From an uncultured Anaerolineales bacterium (GTDB lineage Bacteria; Chloroflexota; Anaerolineae; UBA4142): 32,995 bases of DNA. The notes beneath the pieces were generated by a model. The model did not search any database. It saw nothing but the letters and a program-made list of their open reading frames with translations, and was not told the DNA's origin. The number at the start of each line of letters is the position of its first letter. The first letter of the stretch is position 1. Position numbers and translations under genes: made by a program. Shown one piece after another: positions 24,227 to 31,757 of the stretch. Location of the stretch: positions 1 to 32,995 of the forward strand of contig CAIKBD010000179.1 in assembly GCA_903825565.1 (NCBI GenBank), written 5' to 3'.

Positions 24227-24628
24227 ATGAAAAACGTAAGGTTTCAAATCCATATAGGATGGCGGCAAGAATGGGAAGAGAAACTGACAAACTACATCAA
24301 GGAGAAAGTTAAAGAAGCACGAGAAGAGCAAAATTTATCACAAAGAGAACTATCAAGAATAATAGAAAGGTCTAACGCCTACATCCAACAAATCGAAAGC
24401 GGCAGACTTGACGCAAGCATACTTGACTTAGTTGGATTATCCCTTGCACTCAAGAAACCCATCAAATATTTCCTACCGTTATACGAGAAAGACGAAGACG
24501 AACTAGGGGCGCGAGAATGGGAACTACTTGACCACTTTCGGAAAATCCAAGACGGTGAAATGCAAGACCTAGCAGTAAAGCAAGTCGCCCAACTTGCACG
24601 AACCGAAAAGGCGATGGGGAAGAAGTAG
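24227..24628 (+). CDS. Xre-family transcriptional repressor of the integrated element
   Basis: The product is 133 residues. After a short N-terminal part, residues about 24-83 form a Cro/CI-type helix-turn-helix (VKEAREEQNLSQRELSRII ... SNAYIQQIESGR ... DLVGLSLALKKP). The C-terminal 50 residues are helical and charged and probably mediate dimer formation; no peptidase domain is present, so induction would not go through RecA-driven self-cleavage. It is transcribed divergently from the - strand operon, and both promoters share the TGTAAGCA half-site, so it most likely maintains the integrated state and controls its own level. Codon use is markedly AT-rich compared with the host. Confidence 0.88.
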   Translation: MKNVRFQIHIGWRQEWEEKLTNYIKEKVKEAREEQNLSQRELSRIIERSNAYIQQIESGRLDASILDLVGLSLALKKPIKYFLPLYEKDEDELGAREWELLDHFRKIQDGEMQDLAVKQVAQLARTEKAMGKK

Positions 24629-24940
24629 GAGACCGCCCGAAGGCAAGTCGGCGCGCCATCCATTCACAATGGACGAGACGCACAGGGAGAGACTAAAGGT
24701 TTCGCTTCTAAGCTCGCAAGATTCGGATTGGAAACACTTTGCACTGAGAAGACGAATTCCGAATCTTGCGGCTTGCCCAAATACCAAAATGAATTGAAAG
24801 CGAGATTATTCGCAAGAGAAAAGGACTTGGAAGCAAGACCCGAAGATGGCACGAAGCGACTTTACAAATGACGTTGGGCACAACCCTTTGTTTGACTTTT
24901 GGCACGCTTTGCGTAAAATGGCAAGGCGTTAGGGGTTTTT
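24629..24940. other. Right end of the element, no convincing gene; 12-bp inverted repeat
   Basis: Between the repressor and the right att site I see no supported gene. A 42-codon frame from ATG 24669 has no ribosome site. GCAAGATTCGGA (24716-24727) and its exact inverse TCCGAATCTTGC (24758-24769) are separated by 30 bases. This may be a binding site for the integrase or for Rep. Otherwise the stretch is featureless. Confidence 0.5.
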
Positions 24941-24966
24941 TTCAAATCCTCTCGCCCCGACTTTTT
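24941..24966. repeat. Right attachment site
   Basis: A 26-base perfect copy of 20889-20914, that is the T-arm and acceptor 3' strand of tRNA-Pro plus five T. It marks the far junction; chromosome resumes after it. Confidence 0.92.
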
Positions 24967-25019
24967 GTCGAAGCGTGACCTCATCGCCGAGGCAGTCAAA
25001 TCAATTCGGTATGGAGCGC

Positions 25020-25049
25020 GGTCGAGGCACTTTCCTCGACCATTCTTTT
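25020..25049 (+). terminator. Displaced native terminator of tRNA-Pro
   Basis: GGTCGAGG (25020-25027) and CCTCGACC (25034-25041) enclose a 6-base loop and are followed by ATTCTTTTT. It lies about 55 bases past the right att copy, where the end of the tRNA transcript would have been before insertion. It is also directly upstream of the kinase start at 25075. Confidence 0.8.
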
Positions 25050-25074
25050 TGTCTTTTCCTTGCGATTCAAAAAA

Positions 25075-26586
25075 ATGGACAGTGCAGTCCTTACCAAACC
25101 AACTAAATCTATCGAACGCCAAATTCAACTGACGCGCGTGGCGCGGGTCATTCCACTTCTCGCCGATCTCAGCCGCGCCGATATTTTGCTCGGCGTGTTG
25201 CGCGCGGGCAATCAGATCGAAATCATCGCCCAAGCCCAGCCCCATTCGGTTGCGCCGGTACACCGCGATTCGTTGCTGGGCGAGACGCTGGCGCGCGGCA
25301 ATGCCGAGGCGTTGGTGCGGGCGATCAGTGAGCGGCAAATTGCGCGCAGTCAACGCGAGTACGCACCCTCGCCGATTGCCGGCGTTGCGCCCGAAGGTGC
25401 GTCTGCACCGGTGGTGCAAGAGGCGCACCCGATTCTGGATGAACTGAACCAAGTGATCGGTGGGATGCTGATCGAGACGAACCTGCTCGAAAGCGAACGC
25501 CTCAAACGGCGCAGCGAAGCATTTCAGCGCGCCCTCCGCGCGTTTCAACAAATCGCGTTGCGCGGCGAACCGGAAGGGATTGAACAACTCGCGTCGTTTG
25601 GCGAGCATGACGGGATTATCTTCGTTGACGCTGACGGCGTCATTCGTTATATGAGCGGAATCGCGACCAACTTGTACCGCAACATTGGGTACGGCGAATC
25701 CCTAGTCGGCAAAACGCTCAGTTATCTTGAAACGCAAGACGACGAATTTGTAGGCGCGGCGCTCGAACAACGGCGATGCAAACAAATCGAAGTGGAAGAA
25801 CGCGGGCGCGTATGGATCAAAAAAGTGATCCCCTTGGCGCGGAGTGAGCGCGCCGGGCTGTTTGGCGTGCCCCGCACCCCGGCGACCGGCGCATTTTTGC
25901 TGATCCGCGACGACACCGAGACGCGCCAGCGTGCACGCGAACTTTTGATCAAGACGACGATGATCAAAGAATTGCATCATCGCGTCAAAAACGATCTGCA
26001 AACCGTCGCCTCACTCCTGCGAATGCAGTCGCGCCGGTTGCAAACGGCGGAGGCGAAGACGGCGCTGGCGGAAGCCGGCAATCGCATTTTGAGTATTGCG
26101 GTCATTCACGAGTTCTTGTCGGAGCAAGATACGCGCGTGATCAATATCCGCGAGGTGGCGCAACGCATCGTTTCGCAAATGCGAACCGGCGTGATCGATC
26201 CTAACCGGCATATTGAGCTGACGCTGGCAGGGCCCAATATTTATTTGCCGGCGCGCCAAGCCACTTCGTGCGCGCTCGTGATCAACGAGTTGATGCAAAA
26301 TGCGCTCGAACATGGATACGACGCGCGCGCCGAGCGCGGCACCATTACGCTCACGTTCGAAGATCACGGCGATGCCGTCGAGCTCGTCATCCACGACGAC
26401 GGTCGTGCCTTGCCCGCAGATTTCAACCTCGAACGCGTCGATTCCCTGGGCTTGCGAATCGTGCAAATGCTCGTAACCCAGGACTTGAAAGGTCAAATCA
26501 CAATGCAGAGCGATCACGGCGTATCGGCAATCGTCCGATTCCCGAAGATTTCTCTCGGAGGCGAAGAATGGAACGAACCCGAGTAG
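25075..26586 (+). CDS. Cytosolic sensor histidine kinase, PdtaS-like (HisKA_2)
   Basis: ATG 25075 (an alternative TTG lies at 25060); neither has a Shine-Dalgarno, so translation may be leaderless or weak. The product is 503 residues without membrane spans. An N-terminal GAF-like domain (about 15-170) and a PAS-like domain (about 175-280; EHDGIIFVDADGVIRYMSG) precede the HisKA_2 block, with His301 in KELHHRVKNDLQTVASLLRMQ. The ATPase domain follows, with N-box NELMQNALEHGY and a G-box around DSLGLRIVQMLV. The order GAF-PAS-HisKA_2-HATPase matches PdtaS of actinobacteria and EutW-like kinases, which phosphorylate ANTAR-type antiterminators. The partner is the next gene, overlapping by 19 bases. 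Confidence 0.9.
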   Translation: MDSAVLTKPTKSIERQIQLTRVARVIPLLADLSRADILLGVLRAGNQIEIIAQAQPHSVAPVHRDSLLGETLARGNAEALVRAISERQIARSQREYAPSPIAGVAPEGASAPVVQEAHPILDELNQVIGGMLIETNLLESERLKRRSEAFQRALRAFQQIALRGEPEGIEQLASFGEHDGIIFVDADGVIRYMSGIATNLYRNIGYGESLVGKTLSYLETQDDEFVGAALEQRRCKQIEVEERGRVWIKKVIPLARSERAGLFGVPRTPATGAFLLIRDDTETRQRARELLIKTTMIKELHHRVKNDLQTVASLLRMQSRRLQTAEAKTALAEAGNRILSIAVIHEFLSEQDTRVINIREVAQRIVSQMRTGVIDPNRHIELTLAGPNIYLPARQATSCALVINELMQNALEHGYDARAERGTITLTFEDHGDAVELVIHDDGRALPADFNLERVDSLGLRIVQMLVTQDLKGQITMQSDHGVSAIVRFPKISLGGEEWNEPE

Positions 26587-27149
26587 TTATTGCCGATGAC
26601 GAATCCGTCATTCGCGCGGACTTGCGCGAAATGCTGACCTCGTTAGGGTATCTCGTGATCGGCGAAGTCGGCGACGGTCAGAGCGCGGTCAACCTGGCGC
26701 GCGAACTCAAACCCGACGTGGTCATCATGGACATCAAGATGCCGAACATGGACGGGATTGAGGCGGCAAAAATCTTGACCCAGGAAAAGGTTGCGCCGGT
26801 GTTGCTGTTGACGGCGTATAGCCAACGCGATTTGGTCGACCGCGCGAAAGAAGCCGGCGTTGTCGGCTACCTGGTCAAGCCCTTCCGAGAACAAGAGATT
26901 GCGCCGGCGGTGGATATTGCGCTGGCGCGATTCCAAGAATTTCGGGAATTGGAAAAAGAGGTCGGCGATCTCAAGGAAACGCTTGAGACCCGCAAAGTGG
27001 TAGACCGCGCCAAGGGTTTGTTGATGGATCAGCAAGGACTCACGGAGCAAGAGGCGTTCCGCAAGATTCAAAAAATGAGCATGAATACGCGTAAACCGAT
27101 GAAGGAAATTGCCGAGGCGATCATTCTCGCCGCCGAAGCCAAATCGTAA
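26568..27149 (+). CDS. ANTAR-domain response regulator, PdtaR-like
   Basis: ATG 26568 with GGAGG upstream; the frame is open 300 bases further 5' but inside the kinase gene, so that part is shadow. The product is 193 residues. Receiver: Asp10/Asp11, phosphoacceptor Asp55 (VVIMDIKMPNMDG), Thr82-83 region (LLLTAYS) and Lys of YLVKPF. A linking coiled coil leads to the ANTAR RNA-binding domain (KVVDRAKGLLMDQQGLTEQEAFRKIQKMSMNTRKPMKEIAEAI). When phosphorylated, such proteins bind paired hexaloop hairpins in mRNA leaders and prevent termination. Partner kinase is the overlapping upstream gene; a terminator follows directly. Confidence 0.95.
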   Translation: MERTRVVIADDESVIRADLREMLTSLGYLVIGEVGDGQSAVNLARELKPDVVIMDIKMPNMDGIEAAKILTQEKVAPVLLLTAYSQRDLVDRAKEAGVVGYLVKPFREQEIAPAVDIALARFQEFRELEKEVGDLKETLETRKVVDRAKGLLMDQQGLTEQEAFRKIQKMSMNTRKPMKEIAEAIILAAEAKS

Positions 27150-27153
27150 ATCT

Positions 27154-27192
27154 GCCCCGAAGGATTCCAACGTACAATCCTTCGGGGCTTTT
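27154..27192 (+). terminator. Rho-independent terminator after the ANTAR regulator
   Basis: GCCCCGAAGGATT (27154-27166) pairs perfectly with AATCCTTCGGGGC (27176-27188), loop 9 bases, followed by TTTT. Confidence 0.92.
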
Positions 27193-27222
27193 GAATTGCG
27201 CCGCTGTTTGTCGGGAGTGCTC

Positions 27223-27474
27223 GTGAGGCGATCTGCTTTTGTGTATCTCGTGCGTTGCACGGACGATACGATCTATACCGGTTGGACGTTTGACGTTGCC
27301 CAGCGCGTGCGTGTGCACAACCTGGGGCGTGGCGCACGTTACACGCGCACGCGGCGTCCGGTCGTTCTGATCTATGTCGAACGTTTGCCATCGCGCCGCG
27401 CGGCGATGAAACGCGAAAGCGCAATCAAGCGTATGTCGCGCGCGCGCAAACTTGCGCTGACAAAGCCGGCGTGA
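27223..27474 (+). CDS. GIY-YIG domain protein (UPF0213-like)
   Basis: GTG 27223 is preferred: it has CGGGAG five bases upstream and starts just before the domain. An in-frame start at 27109 would overlap the previous gene and its terminator. The product is 83 residues, a single GIY-YIG nuclease-like domain: VYLVRC stands at the GIY position and YTGWT at the YIG position, with the following Arg (AQRVRVHN) and a Glu further on (ESAIKR). Small proteins of this family are common in bacteria and are usually annotated as putative endonucleases; the cellular role is not settled. Possibly acts on branched or damaged DNA. Confidence 0.85.
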   Translation: MRRSAFVYLVRCTDDTIYTGWTFDVAQRVRVHNLGRGARYTRTRRPVVLIYVERLPSRRAAMKRESAIKRMSRARKLALTKPA

Positions 27475-27493
27475 GCGGCGTAGCGGGGTTGCA

Positions 27494-28435
27494 ATGAATT
27501 TTCTGTGTTCGCTTGATCAACTTACTCTCGCCGATTTGGAAACGGTTGGCGATAAAGCCGCGTATCTGGGTGAATTGATGCGCGCGGGATTTGCCGCGCC
27601 GCGCGGGTTTTGCCTGACTGCCGACGCGTACCGCGCCGTGGTGGCAAATCCGCTCAACGACAAAATCGCCGCGCGGCTCGCCGCGACCGAGATAGACGAC
27701 CCGGTGGAATTGGAAGCCGCGACCGATGATATTCGCGCGTGGATCGAAGCCGTGCCCGTCCCCGCCGCGCTGACTGCTGAAATCGAAAACGCGTTGCCGG
27801 CGTTAGGTGCGCTGTCGTTTGCCGTGCGCGCCTCGCGCGTGATCGAGGATGTGCCAAATCCCGCGGCGTCTGGGTTGCCCCAAGCGTACCTGGGTGTCGT
27901 CGGCGCGGCGGCGGTTTGGCGGAGCGTGAAATTGATCTGGGCGTTGCCGTGGAATTCACGCGCAATCTATTTTCGGCAACGCAAAAAAATTCCGCTCGCG
28001 CATGTGACGATGGCGGTCGTGCTCCAACCCATGCTGAACCCGGCTGCGGCAGGTGTTTTGTTCACGGCGAACCCGCTCACCGGCGCGGCGGACGAAATTC
28101 ACATTGACGCGACGTTCGGGCTGGGCGAAGCGATCATCGCCGCGCGTTGGAAACCGGATCATTTCGTCGTCGCCAAACCCACGCACGCGATCCGCGACCG
28201 GAACATTTCGACCAAGAATGTGATGGAGGGCGTCGCGGCGGACGGCACCTTGCAAACGCTCGCGGTCACGCCAGCCCAGCAAGCCGCCGCAGTGTTGGGC
28301 GATTCCCAGGTGGTTGCGCTTGCCGCGCTCGGTGAAAAAATCGAAACACATTTCCGCGCGCCGCAAGATATCGAGTGGGGCTGGCTGGGCGCGCAACCGT
28401 GGATCTTCCAAACGCGCCCTCTGCGGAAAAAATGA
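27494..28435 (+). CDS. Stand-alone PEP synthase/PPDK-type ATP-binding domain protein
   Basis: The product is 313 residues with ATG at 27494. It matches only the N-terminal ATP-grasp-type domain (PPDK_N) of PEP synthase and pyruvate phosphate dikinase: VGDKAAYLGELMRAGFAAPRGFCLTADAYR at the start, VRASRVIEDVPNPAASGLPQAYLGV at the ATP-binding loop, and QPMLNPAAAGVLFTANPLTG ... IEWGWLGAQPWIFQTRPL at the end. The swivelling phosphohistidine domain and the PEP-binding barrel are absent, and the frame ends cleanly at the expected domain border followed by a new gene, so it is a true short form, not an assembly cut. It could phosphorylate another protein or small molecule using ATP. Canonical RSS is RAS here. 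Confidence 0.8.
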   Translation: MNFLCSLDQLTLADLETVGDKAAYLGELMRAGFAAPRGFCLTADAYRAVVANPLNDKIAARLAATEIDDPVELEAATDDIRAWIEAVPVPAALTAEIENALPALGALSFAVRASRVIEDVPNPAASGLPQAYLGVVGAAAVWRSVKLIWALPWNSRAIYFRQRKKIPLAHVTMAVVLQPMLNPAAAGVLFTANPLTGAADEIHIDATFGLGEAIIAARWKPDHFVVAKPTHAIRDRNISTKNVMEGVAADGTLQTLAVTPAQQAAAVLGDSQVVALAALGEKIETHFRAPQDIEWGWLGAQPWIFQTRPLRKK

Positions 28436-28452
28436 ATGACGAAAGAGGAGAA

Positions 28453-29304
28453 ATGACCGAGACGACGAACGTTGCACAGGCGAACGAATTTGTCTTGTTG
28501 CTCGGACCCGAAGAACGACATTATGTGGTGCGGCTCCAGCCGAATCAACGCTTTGATACACAGTATGGTTTCATTCTGCACAATGATATCATCGGCAAGC
28601 CGTATGGCGAGGTTGTGCAAACGCAACTCAAGTATGCCTATTTGTTGTTGCAACCGTCTACGCACGATCTCGTGCGTTACATCAAACGCAACTCGCAGAT
28701 CATTTTTCCCAAAGATATCGGCTATATCATCGTGCGAATGAACATTGTGCCCGGCGCGCGCGTGGTGGAAGCCGGGACGGGGAGCGGTGGGCTGACACTG
28801 GCGTTGTCACGTTTTGTGCGACCCGACGGACGCATTTACACGTACGAAGAGCGCGAGGACATGATCGCCATCGCGCGCAAAAACCTGGAGCGGGCTGGCG
28901 CGCTGGAGGTCGTTGAAATGAAACAGCGCGATATCCGCGCCGGCTTTGACGAACGCGACGCCGATGCGCTGTTTCTCGACGTGCGGGAACCCTGGCTCTA
29001 TCTCGCGCAGGCGCACGCCGCACTCAAGGGCGGCGGTTTTTTCGGCGCGCTCGTGCCGACGGCGAATCAGTTGAGCGATCTGTTGCAAGAGCTGGATCAG
29101 CGTGGCGGCTGGGATGACATCGAAGTGACGGAAATCTTGGCGCGGCATTACAAGCCGAATGCGGAACGGTTGCGTCCGGAGGATCGCATGATCGCGCACA
29201 CTGGGTATTTGCTGTTTGCGCGTGCGATTGCGCGCACCGCAGGTCTCGCGTCGGCAGAACGGTCGGCGCAAATTGAAAGCGAGGAAACGGATGGCGCAGA
29301 ATGA
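28453..29304 (+). CDS. trmI: tRNA (adenine-58-N1)-methyltransferase, TrmI family
   Basis: ATG 28453 with AGAGGAGAA upstream; an ATG at 28432 would overlap the preceding stop. The product is 283 residues. An N-terminal small beta domain leads to SQIIFPKDIGYII (about 81-93), the family signature before the SAM site. The SAM-binding motif I is VVEAGTGSGGLTLAL (104-118), and DALFLDVREPW carries the catalytic Asp. The enzyme is a tetramer that methylates A58 in the T-loop of tRNA, stabilising tRNA at high temperature. The C-terminal 25 residues are a variable tail. The gene overlaps the DUF2007 gene by 14 bases. Confidence 0.85.
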   Translation: MTETTNVAQANEFVLLLGPEERHYVVRLQPNQRFDTQYGFILHNDIIGKPYGEVVQTQLKYAYLLLQPSTHDLVRYIKRNSQIIFPKDIGYIIVRMNIVPGARVVEAGTGSGGLTLALSRFVRPDGRIYTYEEREDMIAIARKNLERAGALEVVEMKQRDIRAGFDERDADALFLDVREPWLYLAQAHAALKGGGFFGALVPTANQLSDLLQELDQRGGWDDIEVTEILARHYKPNAERLRPEDRMIAHTGYLLFARAIARTAGLASAERSAQIESEETDGAE

Positions 29305-29509
29305 TCTCGTCGTCGTTTACACGACGCAGGGCGCGATGCGCGCGGAGGTGATCAAGAGCAAGTTGATCAGCGCGGGCATCCCAGCAATGATCAAAGCGGA
29401 ATCGCAAAACGTGATCCCGATGACGGTAGACGGCGTTGGTAAAGCCGAGGTTCTCGTGGCAAGGGAACATGCCCAACAAGCGCGCGAGTTGTTGGCGCAA
29501 TTCGATTAA
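29291..29509 (+). CDS. DUF2007 (putative signal-transducing) protein
   Basis: ATG 29291, 14 bases inside the end of the methyltransferase gene, with GAGGAAACGG as ribosome site. The product is 72 residues and made of one ferredoxin-like DUF2007 domain: LVVVYTTQGAMRAEVIKSKLISAGIPAMIKAES ... GKAEVLVAREHAQQARELLAQ. Members bind or regulate partner proteins; no catalytic residues are known. Translational coupling to the tRNA methyltransferase is the only clue to its role. Confidence 0.85.
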   Translation: MAQNDLVVVYTTQGAMRAEVIKSKLISAGIPAMIKAESQNVIPMTVDGVGKAEVLVAREHAQQARELLAQFD

Positions 29510-29594
29510 CGCGCGGCTGGGTGAGTTCGCGGCAATGCCAAGCGACGGCAACGCGCCGGCGTAGCGATGTGCTTGGGTTGCCACATACGATTGA

Positions 29595-30341
29595 TTATTT
29601 CGAGCGACGCGATCTTGGCGTCGCTTTTTCCATCACAACGGCATATCCTTGCTCAGGGTGGGTTGTGAACAGGTTCGTCAATTGCCAACCTTCTTGGAAA
29701 GCCAAGCGCATGAGGTCGGTCGGGGCAAGTAAGAGCAGATCGAACCATGCTCCGCGTTTCCGATTGAAGAGCAAACGGAAACGCATTTGACCGGGGGCGC
29801 GTCCGCGCGCGATGTTTTTTTGCAGGTAAGCGCGGTGCGTCGGATGGAGTGGGTTGGGTTGCCGGGTTGTCGCTAGGATTGTACCGTGCGCGGTGGTGAC
29901 GCGGTGCAGTTCGCGCAGCATATTTCGAAAACGCATCTCTGTGCCGCCCAGTCCCAGGTTGTTGCCGAACAAGATGACTGTGTCGAACTCGCCATTCTGA
30001 AAGGGTAGACGCTGACAAATGTTGGCGACACGCACGTCGCGGACGCCGCGCGCCCGCGCAAGTTCGACCATCTTGAGGGATACATCCACAGCGGTGACGG
30101 ACATGCCACGCTTTTGTAGATAGAGACTATGGCGTCCTGCCGCACAGCCGGCATCGAGCACGCGCCCCCGCGCAAACTTTAATGCTTGTTTTTCAAACGC
30201 AGGGAATTGTGGAAAGGCGGTTACGTACCAGCCCAGGTCTTCGATGTTGCTGTAGCCGTCCTCGCGTTCGATGCGTAGCTGGGCATTGCCTGTTGTGTAA
30301 AACTGGGTGAGTGCATCAGCAAACAAATTCATTGCATTCAT
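29595..30341 (-). CDS. Class I SAM-dependent methyltransferase
   Basis: ATG 30341 with AAGGAAC upstream is chosen over a longer frame to 30398. The product is 248 residues. The Rossmann core shows motif I VLDAGCAAGRHSLYL and the acidic residue at the end of strand 2 (VTAVDVSLKMVELA), then FDTVILFGNNLG at motif IV. A long insertion (NPLHPTHRAYLQKNIARGRAPGQ) and a C-terminal LLLLAPTDLMRLAFQEGWQL complete the fold. The substrate is not apparent; it resembles the broad group annotated as methyltransferase type 11. The gene is convergent with the trmI/DUF2007 unit and shares its terminator region. Confidence 0.82.
   Translation of the reverse strand: MNAMNLFADALTQFYTTGNAQLRIEREDGYSNIEDLGWYVTAFPQFPAFEKQALKFARGRVLDAGCAAGRHSLYLQKRGMSVTAVDVSLKMVELARARGVRDVRVANICQRLPFQNGEFDTVILFGNNLGLGGTEMRFRNMLRELHRVTTAHGTILATTRQPNPLHPTHRAYLQKNIARGRAPGQMRFRLLFNRKRGAWFDLLLLAPTDLMRLAFQEGWQLTNLFTTHPEQGYAVVMEKATPRSRRSK
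29603..29629 (+). terminator. Terminator of the trmI/DUF2007 unit
   Basis: AGCGACGC (29603-29610) and GCGTCGCT (29618-29625), loop 7, followed by TTTT. It overlaps the last codons of the convergent methyltransferase gene. Confidence 0.75.
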
Positions 30342-30421
30342 CAGTTCCTTCTTTCTCCATTGCGGCGCGGGGAGGTTGGCTACTAGACTTAAGTTCAATC
30401 TAGTTACCCGATAGTTTTAGA

Positions 30422-30490
30422 AATTGGATGCGGACAAGCGCGGATAATGAGGAAAAAATCTGCGTACATCCGCGTTTTCCGCGTCCAATT
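30422..30490. repeat. Imperfect long inverted repeat
   Basis: Arms AATTGGATGCGGACAAGCGC (30422-30441, continuing GGA) and TCCGCGTTTTCCGCGTCCAA (30469-30488, continuing TT) pair over 20 of about 22 positions, around a 24-base loop. Such GC-rich palindromic units are typical dispersed repeats. Confidence 0.7.
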
Positions 30491-30560
30491 ACTCGATTGT
30501 TCCAAAGTGTCGGGTGGCTAGAAATTCAATCTGTCGGTAGTATAATGTAGGCGCGAATTC

Positions 30561-30678
30561 TTGGCAACTGGGCGCGGCAAGATTTGCGCGATACGTTGTG
30601 CCGTTGCCAAAGATTGCAGGCACGCCCGCGCCGGTCAACGGCGCGCGGCGGCACGACTTTTCAAAAGTCGTGCGCCGC
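30561..30678. repeat. Three consecutive hairpins, possible small RNA
   Basis: Hairpin 1: TTGGCAAC (30561-30568) with GTTGCCAA (30603-30610). Hairpin 2: CGCGCCG (30627-30633), loop GTCAA, CGGCGCG (30639-30645). Hairpin 3: GCACGACTTTT (30651-30661) with AAAAGTCGTGC (30663-30673), extended by GCGGC and GCCGC with one bulge. A TATAAT precedes at 30541. No T-run follows hairpin 3, so it is not a plain terminator. Confidence 0.5.
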
Positions 30679-30683
30679 ACTAC

Positions 30684-30713
30684 TTGACAAAGACGCCGAG
30701 ATTATATTATACT
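30684..30713 (+). promoter_or_regulatory. Promoter of the first IclR gene
   Basis: TTGACA (30684-30689), 17-18 bases, TTATAC or TATACT (30707-30713). The predicted leader is about 155 bases long before ATG 30876. Confidence 0.75.
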
Positions 30714-30875
30714 GTTAGGCGGAATGTGATTTCACCAGACGGGACAGCGTTCGATGGCGAGCGGTGAGATGTTAAGTCTTGGTTGCCGAAACACTCTTCG
30801 AATCAAAGTGCCTCACTCAGACTCGCAACTGAAGTTTAGGTGCTTTTTTTGTTGTACGCGGAGGCAGGGCTTGCA

Positions 30876-31634
30876 ATGAGCGAATCCACCCGGAGTGTAG
30901 AGCGCGCGCTAGATATCCTCTTGTGTTTTAATGGAAAAACACCTACCCGCACGCTCGCACAAATCACCGAACGAGTGGGATTGCCCAAAAGCACCGTTCA
31001 TCGTCTCTTAACTACTTTGGAAGCCAAGCGGTTTGTGCACCGCAACGGGGCTGATGGATCCTATCGGTTGGGCGTACAGCTAATTGAGTTGGGGGCATCG
31101 GTTCGGTGGGACACAGGCATTGCCGATCTTGCAACACCTCACTTGGAGCGTCTTTCCGCCGAGTGCCGCGAAACGGTAGACTTGGCGATTTTCGATGGCT
31201 CTGAGGTCGTCTATCTAAAAGTCATTGAAAGCTCCCAGCGAATGAAGATTGCCGCCGCGCCCGGGGAACGTTTGCCTGCCTTTTGCACTGCCACGGGAAA
31301 GGTGTTCTTGGCATTTATGCCCGAGGATCAGGTGCGCGAGATCTTGAAAAAAAACCGGCGCAAGTACACCGATCACACCCAGCTTTCTTTTACGGCGCTA
31401 TCTCAGTCTTTGCAGGCGACCCGTAGTCGGGGCTATGCTCTCTCATTAGGCGAATACGAGGATGGCATTAGCGCGGTCGCCGCGCCGATTCTTGATACCA
31501 ACCAACACCCGATTGCCGCGATTGCTGTGGTGGGTCCCACGTTTCGGTTGCCCAAAGAGCGAATCATGCTGATTGGCAAATCAGTTAAAATCACGGCGGA
31601 TAGAATCGCCCAGGAAATTGTGTCGGCGGGCTAG
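30876..31634 (+). CDS. IclR-family transcriptional regulator (first copy)
   Basis: ATG 30876 with GGAGG at 30860-30864; the frame is open to 30840 but the family N-terminus begins at SVERALDILLCF. The product is 252 residues. The N-terminal winged helix-turn-helix (residues about 7-70) reads TLAQITERVGLPKSTVHRLLTTLEAKRFV. The C-terminal effector-binding domain has typical IclR features: DGSEVVYLKVI, the small-residue stretch FCTATGKVFLAF, and the end motif EYEDGISAVAAPI ... PIAAIAVVGPTFRL. Such proteins are dimeric or tetrameric switches responding to small carbon metabolites. It lies upstream of a second IclR gene and a dehydrogenase, so all three may serve one catabolic pathway. Confidence 0.9.
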   Translation: MSESTRSVERALDILLCFNGKTPTRTLAQITERVGLPKSTVHRLLTTLEAKRFVHRNGADGSYRLGVQLIELGASVRWDTGIADLATPHLERLSAECRETVDLAIFDGSEVVYLKVIESSQRMKIAAAPGERLPAFCTATGKVFLAFMPEDQVREILKKNRRKYTDHTQLSFTALSQSLQATRSRGYALSLGEYEDGISAVAAPILDTNQHPIAAIAVVGPTFRLPKERIMLIGKSVKITADRIAQEIVSAG

Positions 31635-31718
31635 GCGATCCATCGCGCCAGAGCGTGCCTTGGGGAAAAATCCGGTAAAGCGCCCAGTCCAAAACTTGCC
31701 GGTGTATTGGCGGGCTTT

Positions 31719-31747
31719 GACCCACTTTGAAGCGGGTCTTTAATTTT
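31719..31747 (+). terminator. Weak terminator after the first IclR gene
   Basis: GACCC (31719-31723) pairs with GGGTC (31734-31738) with an inner CTT/AAG extension, followed by TTTAATTTT. It separates the two IclR genes. Confidence 0.55.
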
Positions 31748-31757
31748 GGCATCTAGA

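Larger units (their letters stand above)
30342..30875. other. 534-base intergenic region with several RNA-like hairpins
   Basis: There is no supported protein gene. In order it holds an imperfect long inverted repeat (30422-30490), a TATAAT at 30541-30546 without a clear -35, three hairpins between 30561 and 30678, a good promoter (30684-30713) and an approximately 155-base leader of the IclR gene with pairable arms GCGAG (30754-30758) and CTCGC. Separate entries describe the parts. Confidence 0.6.

Noticed and set aside
24669-24797. 42-codon gene at the right end of the element
   Set aside because: No ribosome site and no recognisable features; the span includes the 12-bp inverted repeat, so non-coding function is more likely.
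25020-25041. Second ANTAR hexaloop (P2)
   Set aside because: The loop CACTTT lacks A at position 1 and G at position 4, so it does not match the ANTAR target pattern; it is a plain terminator.
30561-30767. Short protein frame in the intergenic region before IclR
   Set aside because: It covers the hairpins and the promoter, is Arg/Ala-rich and has no ribosome site.
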